Origin: Propioniciclava coleopterorum
GTDB lineage: Bacteria; Actinomycetota; Actinomycetes; Propionibacteriales; Propionibacteriaceae
DNA length: 64,000 nucleotides
Direction of reading: 5' to 3'
NCBI RefSeq assembly: GCF_011393335.1
Contig: NZ_CP049865.1
Span: 2,188,722 to 2,252,721 of the forward strand
The notes under the pieces: generated by a model
The model's input: the letters and a program-made list of their open reading frames with translations, nothing else
The model's database searches: none
What the model was told of the DNA's origin: nothing
Translations under genes and position numbers: made by a program
Shown here: positions 36,363 to 44,181 of the stretch, piece by piece
Layout of the letters: every line of letters starts with the position of its first letter
Numbering within the stretch: the first letter of the stretch is position 1

Positions 36363-38588
36363 GTGCCGACCCAACCCGTGAACGTGCTGCTGACCGGAGT
36401 GACCGGATTCCTCGGCCAGGCTGTCCTGGAGCGACTGCTGTCCTCGACCGACGCCCGCATCACCTGCGTCATCCGTCCGCGCGGCGCCCAGAGCGGCCGC
36501 GCCCGGCTGGACCGGCTCCTGCGCAAGCCCGTCTTCGCGCCCTGGCGCAAGGCCGTCGGCGACGCCGAGGCCCAGCGGATCTTCGCCGAGCGGACCGACG
36601 TCCTCGAGGGCGACCTCTCCACCCTGGAGCGCATCGACGTGCCGGTCGACGTGGTGGTGCACTCGGCGTCGACGGTGTCCTTCGACGCCCCGATCGACGA
36701 GTCCTTCGCCAACAACGTCGGCGGCCCGGAGGCGCTCTACGCGGCGCTGACCGCGTCCGGGCAGGACCCGCACGTCATCCACGTGTCGACCTGCTACGTC
36801 GGCGGCATCGCCAAGGGCCTGCGGCCGGAGGCGTCCGTGGACCACGACGTGGACTGGCGCGCGGAACTGGAGGCCGCGAAGGTCGCCCGCGCCGAGGCCG
36901 AGGCCGCCTCCCGCACGCCGGAGAAGCTGCAGGAGTTCATCGACCAGGCCACGGCCGCGCACGGCAAGCAGGGCCCCAAGACGGTGGCGCGCGCCTCGGA
37001 GCAGGCCCGCGCCGACTGGATCACCGCCCGGATGGTCGAGCTGGGACGCACCCGCGCCCGCTCGGTGGGCTGGACCGACGTCTACACGTTCAGCAAGGCG
37101 CTGGGGGAGCGGGTCGCGGAGCAGGAGTGGGCGGCCAAGGGCCACCGGCTCTCGATCGTGCGCCCCGCGATCATCGAGTCCGCGCTGCGGCACCCGACCC
37201 CGGGCTGGATCGACGGCTTCAAGGTCGCCGACCCGCTGATCATGGCCTACGCCAAGGGCAGCCTGCCCGAGTTCCCGGGGCTGCCCGACTCGGTGCTCGA
37301 CGTCATCCCGGTCGACTACGTGGTCAACGTGGTGCTGGCGCTCGCACGCCTGGGCCACCAGGGCCCCGAGCGCTCCGACGTCGGCTACTTCCAGGTCTGC
37401 TCGGGTGCGTCCAACCCGCTGCCGTTCCACCGGATGTACTCCGAGGTGCGCGCCTACTTCCTCCAGCACCCGCTGGAGGACGACAAGGGCCGCCCGATCA
37501 TCGTCCCGACGTGGCGGTTCCCCGCGAACAACGCCGCCGAGCGCTCGCTGCGCCTCAAGGAGCGGCTGTCGGCGCTGGGCTCCCGGATCGGCGAGGCCCT
37601 GCCCTCCACGGCGTGGACCAGGCAGTGGAGCAGCAGCCTGTCCCGCATGGAGCGCGGGCTGGGGTCGCTGCGCACCTACGTGGACCTGTACCAGAGCTAC
37701 ACGCGCACCGAGATGCTGTTCGACGACCAGCAGACCCGCGCGCTGGGCGCCAAGCTGCCCGACGGCACCCCCGACGACGAGACCTTCGACGTGCGCGACA
37801 TCGACTGGACGCACTACTGGCAGGACGTGCACCTGCCCGCCATGACGTCCCTGGCGAAGGTGCACGCCCGGGCCTCCAGCGCCCGCAAGGCGTCCCGCTC
37901 CAAGGCGCGGGCGCTCGAATCCGGCACCGACGTGCTGGCCGTGTTCGACCTCGAGGGCACCCTGCTGCCGAGCTCGCTCGTGACCCAGTACCTCTCGATC
38001 ATGCGGTTCATCCGGCCGCTGGCCCAGTTCCCGGCCGAGTTCGCCGACCTCGTCGGCAAGACCAACGTCTACCTCAAGGCCGAACGCCGCGACCGCGGCG
38101 AGTTCGTGCGGGCGTTCAGCCGGCGCTACGCCGGGACGCGGGTCGCCGACATCGAGCGGGCGGTCGACGGCCCGTGGGGCGACGCGCTGCTGCGCTCGCT
38201 GCGTCCGGGGGCGCTGTCCCGGATCGAGGAGCACCGGGCGGCCGGGCACCGCACGGTGCTGGTCACGGGCTCGCTCGACCTGTTCGCCGCCCCCCTGGCG
38301 TCGCTGTTCGACGACGTCGTGGCGTCCCGGATGGAGGTCGCCGACGGCGTCCTGACCGGGTACCTGGCGACGCCGCCGCTCGTGGACGAGGCCCGCGCCC
38401 AGTGGCTGAAGGACTACGCCGCCCGGCACGGGCTGGACCTGAGCCGCTCGCACGGGTACGGCGACTCGGTGGCCGACGTCAGCTGGCTGCAGTTGCTCGG
38501 GCGTCCGGTCGCGGTGAACCCCGACCTGCAGCTGTACCGCGCGGCGAGCCGTGCCTACTGGCCGATCGAGGACTGGAAGCACGCCTGA
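36363..38588 (+). CDS. Fatty acyl-CoA reductase fused to HAD-IB hydrolase domain
   Basis: 741 residues. The N-terminal extended-SDR half has NVLLTGVTGFLGQAVLERLL (residues 8-27), VVVHSASTVSF and the catalytic pair Y241-x3-K245, typical of alcohol-forming fatty acyl-CoA reductases of the male-sterility type. The C-terminal half is a HAD-IB domain: VFDLEGTLLP (Asp529, with Glu531 where the second Asp normally stands), LVTGSLDLF and GYGDSVADVSWL. GTG 36363 is preferred: GAAGGAG lies five bases upstream. It should reduce acyl-CoA to fatty alcohol; the HAD part may act on a lipid phosphate. Divergent from the SDR/alkyl-DHAP synthase genes by 67 bases. Confidence 0.88.
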   Translation: MPTQPVNVLLTGVTGFLGQAVLERLLSSTDARITCVIRPRGAQSGRARLDRLLRKPVFAPWRKAVGDAEAQRIFAERTDVLEGDLSTLERIDVPVDVVVHSASTVSFDAPIDESFANNVGGPEALYAALTASGQDPHVIHVSTCYVGGIAKGLRPEASVDHDVDWRAELEAAKVARAEAEAASRTPEKLQEFIDQATAAHGKQGPKTVARASEQARADWITARMVELGRTRARSVGWTDVYTFSKALGERVAEQEWAAKGHRLSIVRPAIIESALRHPTPGWIDGFKVADPLIMAYAKGSLPEFPGLPDSVLDVIPVDYVVNVVLALARLGHQGPERSDVGYFQVCSGASNPLPFHRMYSEVRAYFLQHPLEDDKGRPIIVPTWRFPANNAAERSLRLKERLSALGSRIGEALPSTAWTRQWSSSLSRMERGLGSLRTYVDLYQSYTRTEMLFDDQQTRALGAKLPDGTPDDETFDVRDIDWTHYWQDVHLPAMTSLAKVHARASSARKASRSKARALESGTDVLAVFDLEGTLLPSSLVTQYLSIMRFIRPLAQFPAEFADLVGKTNVYLKAERRDRGEFVRAFSRRYAGTRVADIERAVDGPWGDALLRSLRPGALSRIEEHRAAGHRTVLVTGSLDLFAAPLASLFDDVVASRMEVADGVLTGYLATPPLVDEARAQWLKDYAARHGLDLSRSHGYGDSVADVSWLQLLGRPVAVNPDLQLYRAASRAYWPIEDWKHA

Positions 38589-38653
38589 GCGGCGAAGTGC
38601 CCGTACCTCGGCGGGTGAGGCGACCCTTACCCCGCCGCGGTTAGGATGAGCCC

Positions 38654-39535
38654 GTGGCTCGATCCCGGATCACGGACGCCCAGTTGTTGGCGCACGTCAA
38701 CAAGCTCGGCGACGAACACCCCCCGATTCGTCTCGACTCCGTCGACTACACGGTGAACAACCCCGACGTCCTGCGCACCCGGTTCGCGGGCGTCCTGGAC
38801 TACCTCGCCCGTGTGGAGTTGGAGGTCGAGCGCAACGTCCTGGAACTGCTGACGATCATGCCGAACCCGTCCGAGGCGGATCGGGTGTTCTACTCCGACG
38901 TCTGGTACGACCAGGAGATCGCGCACGGCCAGATCCTCGACGAGCTCAAGCGCCGCATCGACCTGCCCGAGGCGGAGCCGCAGCTGGCCGTCGGGTTCGC
39001 GGTGCAGGCGCTGGGCGCCCTGGCGCGCTTCGAGCCGATCCAGGACGTCGCCCGCACCATCTACTACTTCACGGGCGCCTCGACCGAGCGGCAGGCCGTC
39101 CTGGCCTACAACGCGCTGTCGACGCAGCTGGACGAGCTGGGGGAGAAGGCCGTCCGCGAGACGATCATCAACCAGATCAAGCGGCAGGAGCCCGGCCACT
39201 TCGCGTTCTACCGGATGAGCGCCGAGAAGATCATGACCGACGGCACCCTGCGTCCGTGGCAGGTGTTCCTCGCCCGTCTGCTGCGCGAGCGTTCCTACGA
39301 GTTGGTGGGCACCCACAACGACCCGGTGCACCAGGCCACGATGGGCGAGGTGATCGACGTGCTGGGCTTCGACGGCCAACTCGAGGCCTTCGCCAAGGAG
39401 ATCGGACGCCTCGAGGCGAAGCTGCTGTGGGCCAACAAACAGGGCATGGAGTTCCCGCCCTACGTGCTGCGCGCCCTGCGCGAGAGCGTCGAGCTGTACC
39501 GCGAGCAGGGTTCCTTCGCGGCGCGGCTCTCCTAA
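38654..39535 (+). CDS. Four-helix di-iron (ferritin-like) protein
   Basis: 293 residues without a name I can assign. A full ferritin-like ligand set is readable: E55 or E57 in helix 1 (ARVELEVERN), E88-x2-H91 in helix 2 (YDQEIAHGQIL), E145 in helix 3 (GASTERQAVLAYN) and E179-x2-H182 in helix 4 (KRQEPGHFAFY). This E, ExxH, E, ExxH order is that of di-iron oxygenases and desaturases such as acyl-ACP desaturases and AurF. No signal peptide. It lies 65 bases after the fatty acyl-CoA reductase but has its own -10 box TAGGAT six bases before GTG 38654. An oxygenase or desaturase acting on lipid is an inference. Confidence 0.7.
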   Translation: MARSRITDAQLLAHVNKLGDEHPPIRLDSVDYTVNNPDVLRTRFAGVLDYLARVELEVERNVLELLTIMPNPSEADRVFYSDVWYDQEIAHGQILDELKRRIDLPEAEPQLAVGFAVQALGALARFEPIQDVARTIYYFTGASTERQAVLAYNALSTQLDELGEKAVRETIINQIKRQEPGHFAFYRMSAEKIMTDGTLRPWQVFLARLLRERSYELVGTHNDPVHQATMGEVIDVLGFDGQLEAFAKEIGRLEAKLLWANKQGMEFPPYVLRALRESVELYREQGSFAARLS

Positions 39536-39567
39536 CGCTGGCGCGGAATCGTGGGCATGATGGACTC

Positions 39568-39933
39568 ATGACCGAGCACGATTCCCGCTGGATGTACCGG
39601 CAGACGATCGACGCGATGGTGGTGGCCTGCCTGCAGGGTCAGGGGCAGGTCTCCGCGGAACGCATCCGCGTCGGGGTCTGGAATCCGAACGCGGACGACG
39701 AGACCGACCCCAACCAGGTGACGATGAATGCGCTGCTCCGCTCGATGGAGGAGAGGCACCGCCAGGCGCTGGCCGTGCTCTTCGCCGAGGAGTTCGCCTC
39801 CGGCATCTTCAACGCCCTCACCGTGCTGGCGGCCGCCCGGATCGAGCCCTTCACCCAGGGCTACGAGGGCGAGCCGTCCGACGACTTCCTGGGCCGCATC
39901 GACGGCTCGGAGTGGCCGACCGAGGCGCACTGA
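39568..39933 (+). CDS. Hypothetical cytosolic protein
   Basis: 121 residues, mixed composition, no signal peptide, no membrane helix and no recognisable motif; a helix-rich centre (ALLRSMEERHRQALAVLFAE) is followed by an acidic tail. The codon composition matches its neighbours and it lies 32 bases after the di-iron gene on the same strand, so it is probably a real gene in the same region. Function unknown. Confidence 0.65.
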   Translation: MTEHDSRWMYRQTIDAMVVACLQGQGQVSAERIRVGVWNPNADDETDPNQVTMNALLRSMEERHRQALAVLFAEEFASGIFNALTVLAAARIEPFTQGYEGEPSDDFLGRIDGSEWPTEAH

Positions 39934-39944
39934 TCCTGCCGGAA

Positions 39945-39998
39945 CCCGGACGCCGCGTGCTGCGCGAGGTCGGAAGACCTGCGGTGTGGGCGTCCGGG
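39945..39998. terminator. Compound hairpin between convergent genes
   Basis: Ten-bp perfect arms CCCGGACGCC (39945-39954) and GGCGTCCGGG (39989-39998), with a smaller perfect hairpin AGGTC-GGAA-GACCT in the loop. It sits between the hypothetical gene and the convergent rarD gene. Confidence 0.65.
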
Positions 39999-40025
39999 CG
40001 ATCGACGGGCGTCGCGGCGGTCCGG

Positions 40026-40964
40026 CTAGCGCGGGGCGGCCGAGCGGCGCGTCACGGAGCGCTGCGTCCGGTTGAACACCGACCACAGGAAGACGGCCGA
40101 GCCGCACCAGACCAGGATCAGCCCGAGCCAATACGACGGGGTGACCACCTGGCCGAACACGGTGATGCCGAGCAGGAACTGGATGGTGGGGCCGAGGTAC
40201 TGCAGGACGCCGACCACGCCGAGCGGCAGCCGCGGCGCGGCGACGGCGAACATCCACAGCGGCAGCGCCGTCAGGACGCCCGCGAGCACGAGGAGGCCCG
40301 TGTGCTGCGCGCCCACCCCGAAGGTGCTGGCGCCGGTCGCGGCCAGGAAGGTCCAGTAGCCCAGGGCCAGCGGCGACAGCACGCCGGACTCCAGGAACAG
40401 CCCCTCCAGCGCGGGCAGGGTGGCCCGCTTCTTCACCACGGCGTACAGGCCGAAGGTGGCGGCCAGGGTCAGCGAGACCCACAACCCCGCCCAGTTCTCC
40501 CACGCGATGACCACGACGCCGATGCCGGCCAGGATCGTCCCGATCAGGCCGCCGCGGCTCATCCGCTCGCCGAACAGGAAGACCCCCAGCACGATGTTGA
40601 CCAGCGGGTTGATGAAGTAGCCCAGGCTCGACTCCACGACGTGGTTGTTGTTCACCGCCCAGATGAACGTCAGCCAGTTGCCGCCGATCAGCAGCGACGC
40701 GGCCAGCGTCCAGCCCAGGCGTCCGCGGCCCAGCGCCCGGCGTACCCACCCCCACGGTCGGCGCAGCAGGAGCAGCACGATCCCGACGGCCGCCATGGAC
40801 CACAGCACGCGGTGCGCGAGGATCTCCAGCGGCCCCGCGGGCTTCAGGAGCGGGAAGAGCAGGGGGAAGAACCCCCAGATGACGTAGGCACCGACGCCGG
40901 CCAACAGGCCGGTGGCCTCCCCGCCCAGGCGAGGGGCGCCACGCGTCCCGGGATCAGATTGCAC
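40026..40964 (-). CDS. rarD: RarD-like EamA/DMT transporter
   Basis: 312 residues with ten predicted helices in two EamA halves. The signature GAYVIWGFFPLLFPLL and GGNWLTFIWAVNNNHVVESSLGYFINPL region is specific for RarD proteins. Members are linked to chloramphenicol tolerance in some bacteria; the substrate is unknown. A TAGAGT -10 box (40976-40971) six bases before GTG 40964 indicates a leaderless mRNA. Confidence 0.93.
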   Translation of the reverse strand: MQSDPGTRGAPRLGGEATGLLAGVGAYVIWGFFPLLFPLLKPAGPLEILAHRVLWSMAAVGIVLLLLRRPWGWVRRALGRGRLGWTLAASLLIGGNWLTFIWAVNNNHVVESSLGYFINPLVNIVLGVFLFGERMSRGGLIGTILAGIGVVVIAWENWAGLWVSLTLAATFGLYAVVKKRATLPALEGLFLESGVLSPLALGYWTFLAATGASTFGVGAQHTGLLVLAGVLTALPLWMFAVAAPRLPLGVVGVLQYLGPTIQFLLGITVFGQVVTPSYWLGLILVWCGSAVFLWSVFNRTQRSVTRRSAAPR

Positions 40965-41045
40965 GTGAGCACTCTAGGACTCATCGCGGCGCCCGACGCC
41001 CGGGCATCCGCTGTACAGCCCTCGGCGTCCCGCTAGGGTCGTTGC

Positions 41046-41621
41046 GTGCTGCTGTCTGATCGCGATATCGCCGCCCAGCTCGACGCCGGACGCGTCCGGC
41101 TCGACCCGTTCGAGCCACGGCTGATCCAGCCCTCCAGCGTCGACGTCCGGATGGACCGGTTCTTCCGGCTGTTCGACAACCACAAGTACCCCTTCATCGA
41201 CCCCGCCGAGGACCAGCCGGAGCTCACGCGGCTCGTGGAGGTGGACGCCGAGGAGCCCTTCATCCTGCACCCGGGCGAGTTCGTCCTGGCGTCCACCCTC
41301 GAACTGGTGACGCTGCCCGACGACATCGCCGCCCGCGTCGAGGGCAAGAGCTCGTTGGGCCGGCTCGGGCTGCTGACCCACGCGACGGCCGGGTTCATCG
41401 ACCCCGGGTTCACCGGCCACGTCACGCTGGAACTCAGCAACGTCGCGACCCTGCCCATCAAGCTGTGGCCGGGCATGCGCATCGGGCAGCTGTGCTTCTT
41501 CCAGCTGAGCTCGCCCGCCGAGCATCCCTACGGCTCCGCGCAGCGCGGATCGCACTACCAGGGGCAGCGGGGGCCGACCGCGTCGCGCAGCTTCGAGAAC
41601 TTCAGCCGGACGCGGACGTAG
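41046..41621 (+). CDS. dcd: dCTP deaminase (probably dUMP-forming)
   Basis: 191 residues, full length. It has [20 protein letters not shown], the active-site segment [26 protein letters not shown] (split here for description) and [14 protein letters not shown] at the end. Actinobacterial Dcd proteins of this type often combine dCTP deamination with dUTP hydrolysis, giving dUMP for thymidylate synthesis. TAGGGT (41034-41039) lies six bases before GTG 41046, so the transcript is leaderless; this supports the GTG start (MLLSDRDI). Confidence 0.95.
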   Translation: MLLSDRDIAAQLDAGRVRLDPFEPRLIQPSSVDVRMDRFFRLFDNHKYPFIDPAEDQPELTRLVEVDAEEPFILHPGEFVLASTLELVTLPDDIAARVEGKSSLGRLGLLTHATAGFIDPGFTGHVTLELSNVATLPIKLWPGMRIGQLCFFQLSSPAEHPYGSAQRGSHYQGQRGPTASRSFENFSRTRT

Positions 41622-41628
41622 CGGCGGA

Positions 41629-42228
41629 TCAGGCGGCCTCGAGCGCGGCGTCGGTGATGAGGCCGCGCAGCAGGACCTGCTCGTGCTCCTCGTACAGGTC
41701 GTCCGCGGCCGTCGTGCTCGGCCACAGGGACAGTTCCAGCAGCGCGTGCCCGTGCAGGGCGGCCCAGACGAGCATCAGGCGCCCCTCCTCGGTGCCGTCG
41801 CGCAGCAGACCGGCCCCCTCCAGGCGGGCGATCATGTCGCGCAGCGGCTGCAGCGTCTCGTCGGCGAGCGACGTGACGGCGCCCTGCTCGGGATGGCCGG
41901 CGAAGACCAGGCGGTACAGCGACGGGTGGGAGCGCGCCCAGTCGCGGTAGGCCCGCAGACCCCGCGCGAACGTCTCGACGGCGTCGCCGGTGGGATCGGC
42001 CGGCGGTTCCTGGGCGGCGACGAACGAGGCGCGGGCCACCCGGGTGACCTCCTTGATCAACGCGTCCTTACCCCCGAAGATGGAGTAGATCGCGTTGGTG
42101 GAGGTGTCGACCGAGGCGGCCAGTTCGCGCAGCGACATCTGCTCCGGGGACTCCTGCTGAAGGCGCTCGTAAGCAGCCGCGATCAGTCGATCGCGAAGGT
42201 CGTCCGGATAGGTGTTCAAGCGCGCCAT
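41629..42228 (-). CDS. TetR-family regulator with WHG-type C-terminal domain
   Basis: 199 residues. The N-terminal helix-turn-helix is MSLRELAASVDTSTNAIYSIF; the C-terminal region contains LMLVWAALHGHALLELSLW, the W-x-x-x-HG motif of the TetR_C_33 group. A TAGTGT -10 box (42240-42235) six bases before the ATG makes the mRNA leaderless. Convergent with dcd, seven bases apart. Target and ligand unknown; autoregulation is likely but no clear palindrome is seen. Confidence 0.88.
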   Translation of the reverse strand: MARLNTYPDDLRDRLIAAAYERLQQESPEQMSLRELAASVDTSTNAIYSIFGGKDALIKEVTRVARASFVAAQEPPADPTGDAVETFARGLRAYRDWARSHPSLYRLVFAGHPEQGAVTSLADETLQPLRDMIARLEGAGLLRDGTEEGRLMLVWAALHGHALLELSLWPSTTAADDLYEEHEQVLLRGLITDAALEAA

Positions 42229-42330
42229 GAGGCAACACTATAGGGGCAGGAGGCGTCACCGAGCCGTGACGTCTAGGGTTCGCGCGCCTTCACTTTCATT
42301 TGGCCCAGTTTCCACGTCTCCACTAGTGGG

Positions 42331-42394
42331 GCGGGGATTCGCCGCCCCGCTCAGTAAGCGGTCCCCGGCCGATTCGCGACCTCCCCGGGGGAGG
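42331..42394 (-). terminator. Two hairpins downstream of the kinase gene
   Basis: GCGGGG (42331-42336) pairs with CCCCGC (42345-42350), and CCTCCCC (42380-42386) with GGGGAGG (42388-42394). They lie in the 199-base gap between the kinase stop and the TetR start; no other feature is seen in that gap. Confidence 0.4.
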
Positions 42395-42427
42395 ATTCCT
42401 CTCCCTCGCGCAGGGTGGCCGCGACGG

Positions 42428-43318
42428 CTACACGGACTCGGTGAGCAGGGCGTCCAGCGCGCGGCGTCCGGCGATCTGGAGCGCCGTCCCGGCCTCGCAC
42501 TCCTGCGCCAGGATGAGCGCCAGGTGGAGCGCCCACGCGCGGGCCCGGCGCCACGTCGCCTCGTCGGTGGCGCCGCCCTGGCTGAGGCGGTCCAGGAAGA
42601 TCTCCCGCCCGGTGGCGTCGAAGGTGAGCCACGCGGTGGCCAGGTCGCAGGCCGGGTCGCCCGCGGTCATGTCGCCCCAGTCGATCACGGCCGACAGCTG
42701 GCCCTCGGCGCCGACGATGAGGTTCGCGGGGTGCAGATCGCCGTGCAGCCACACGTCGACGCCGTCGAACTCCGGGCCGGACGTCCAGGCCTCCCAGCGC
42801 AGGAGCAGAGCGGTGTGCTCCGGTTCGCGCGCGATCCGGCCCCGGGCGCGGGTGTCTGGTCCCTCCTGGGCCAGCGACATGCCGCGGACGGGGTTGAGCG
42901 GCGCGTGCGCGGGGGCGGGCACGTGCAGCGTCCACAGGAAGTCGGCGAGTTGCTCGGCGAAGGCCGTGCGGTCGGCGGGGGCGATGTCCGAGGCGCGGGG
43001 GCCGTCGAACCAGGGCGCCACCATCCAGGCGTAGGGGTACTCCTCGCTCGGGCGGCCGGCGAAGACGGGCTGGGGGATGGGCAGGGTCACCAGGGGTTCG
43101 ATGATCGGGAGCCACGTGATCTCGTTCTCGACCAGCGGCGCCGCCACGGCGCGCCGGGGCAGCCGGACGACGAGGGAGTCGCCCAGCCGGAAGATGGCGT
43201 TGTCCCAGCCGTTCTCGACCAGGGACAGGGGCAGGCCGGCCAGGGAGGGGCACTGCTGGGACAGCAGCCTCTCCACGAGGGCGGCGTCGATCATCACTTC
43301 TGCAACGGGGGTCGGCAC
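42428..43318 (-). CDS. Aminoglycoside-phosphotransferase-fold kinase
   Basis: 296 residues (GTG 43318; ATG 43294 is an alternative, eight residues shorter). The APH-fold is complete: ENGWDNAIFRLGDSLVVRLPRR in the N-lobe with the ATP-site lysine position taken by R, the catalytic loop WLHGDLHPANLIV and the metal motif AVIDWGDMTAGDPACDLA. Such proteins phosphorylate antibiotics, homoserine, fructosamine or other small molecules; sequence alone does not decide and no resistance claim is made. Unlike the relative at 15588 it is intact. Confidence 0.88.
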   Translation of the reverse strand: MPTPVAEVMIDAALVERLLSQQCPSLAGLPLSLVENGWDNAIFRLGDSLVVRLPRRAVAAPLVENEITWLPIIEPLVTLPIPQPVFAGRPSEEYPYAWMVAPWFDGPRASDIAPADRTAFAEQLADFLWTLHVPAPAHAPLNPVRGMSLAQEGPDTRARGRIAREPEHTALLLRWEAWTSGPEFDGVDVWLHGDLHPANLIVGAEGQLSAVIDWGDMTAGDPACDLATAWLTFDATGREIFLDRLSQGGATDEATWRRARAWALHLALILAQECEAGTALQIAGRRALDALLTESV

Positions 43319-43476
43319 GCTCTCTATTGCACGTGGCCGCCCCCGCGTCCTCCAAAACTGGACCGGGGGTTGCCGGGTGTTGTCCGGCGCGCGCGCGAGC
43401 GGGCGTGCACGCCGGCCCGCGGCCGCAGGCGCACGGAGGTGGGGACGGCCGTCCGGGTGCGGCATGCTTGGGGCCC

Positions 43477-44097
43477 ATGAGCGTGTTGGAGGACGCCCTC
43501 GCCGGGCACCGCGTCGTCGTGAGCCTGCCCGCCGGCGGCATCGCCGACTGGATCGCGGTCGCCGAGGTGCTGGTCCAGGAGGGCCTCAGGGCGTGGGCCT
43601 GGCCCGCCGACCAACTCGAGGTTCTGGGCGAGCTCACCTCCCTCTACGGGCGCCGCGCCCACATCGGGGTCGCCGGGGTGCTGAGCGACGAGCAGTTGGC
43701 CGCGGCCGCCGCTGCGGGCGCCCGGTTCTGGCTGTCGCCGCTGGCGGTGGACGCCGACCGCGCGGTCCCCCTGCCGTACCTGGCCGGCGCGCTGACGCCC
43801 AACGAGGTCGCCGCCGCCGCCCGGACGCGCGAGGCCGCCGTCCTCGTCACGCCGGCCGACGCGCTGGGCACCAGCTACGCCCGCACCCTCCCGGTGCTGG
43901 TCCCCGAGGTGGAGATCGTCCCGTGGGGCCGCCTCGAGCGGTACCAGTGCGAGATGTGGCTGGAGGCGGGCGCGAGCGCCGTCGTGGTGCAGGACGTGGT
44001 GGTGCGGCCGGAGCTCTCCGACGGGGTCAACGTCATCGACGAGGTGGGCCGCCGGGCCGCCTCGTTCGGACAACTCGTGGCAACAAACACCCCTTAG
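43477..44097 (+). CDS. KDPG-aldolase-like barrel without lysine
   Basis: 206 residues. The order VVVSLPAGGIADWIAVAEVLVQEGL, AHIGVAGVLSDEQLAAAAAAGARFWLSP, GALTPNEVAAAA and VLVTPADALGTSYARTL follows 2-keto-3-deoxy-6-phosphogluconate/4-hydroxy-2-oxoglutarate aldolase strand by strand. The Schiff-base lysine of the family (in KLFPA) is replaced (VLVTPAD), and the whole protein contains no lysine at all, so class I aldolase chemistry is excluded. It may be a binding protein or have another activity. ATG 43477 is chosen; the upstream 158 bases hold no other gene. Confidence 0.65.
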   Translation: MSVLEDALAGHRVVVSLPAGGIADWIAVAEVLVQEGLRAWAWPADQLEVLGELTSLYGRRAHIGVAGVLSDEQLAAAAAAGARFWLSPLAVDADRAVPLPYLAGALTPNEVAAAARTREAAVLVTPADALGTSYARTLPVLVPEVEIVPWGRLERYQCEMWLEAGASAVVVQDVVVRPELSDGVNVIDEVGRRAASFGQLVATNTP

Positions 44098-44108
44098 ACC
44101 TCCCTGAG

Positions 44109-44137
44109 TTGGTCCCTGAGAAAATCTCAGTTACCTT
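44109..44137 (+). promoter_or_regulatory. Promoter with palindrome upstream of cell-wall protein gene
   Basis: TTGGTC (44109-44114) and TACCTT (44132-44137) with a 17-base spacer. The spacer contains the palindrome CTGAGA-AAA-TCTCAG (44116-44130), so repressor control is likely. An SD (GGAG, 44171-44174) lies seven bases before ATG 44182. Confidence 0.6.
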
Positions 44138-44181
44138 GGGTGATGTCCTCAGTTTTGACTCATCAGTAACGGAGACATCAG

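Noticed and set aside
42229-42427. Possible small RNA gene in the 199-base gap
   Set aside because: Only two short GC hairpins are seen, explained as terminators of the kinase gene; no promoter pointing into the gap was found besides that of the TetR gene.
44101-44181. Possible c-di-AMP (ydaO-type) riboswitch before the cell-wall protein gene
   Set aside because: The leader after the predicted transcription start is only about 40 bases and lacks the long conserved core of that class; the palindrome sits between -35 and -10.
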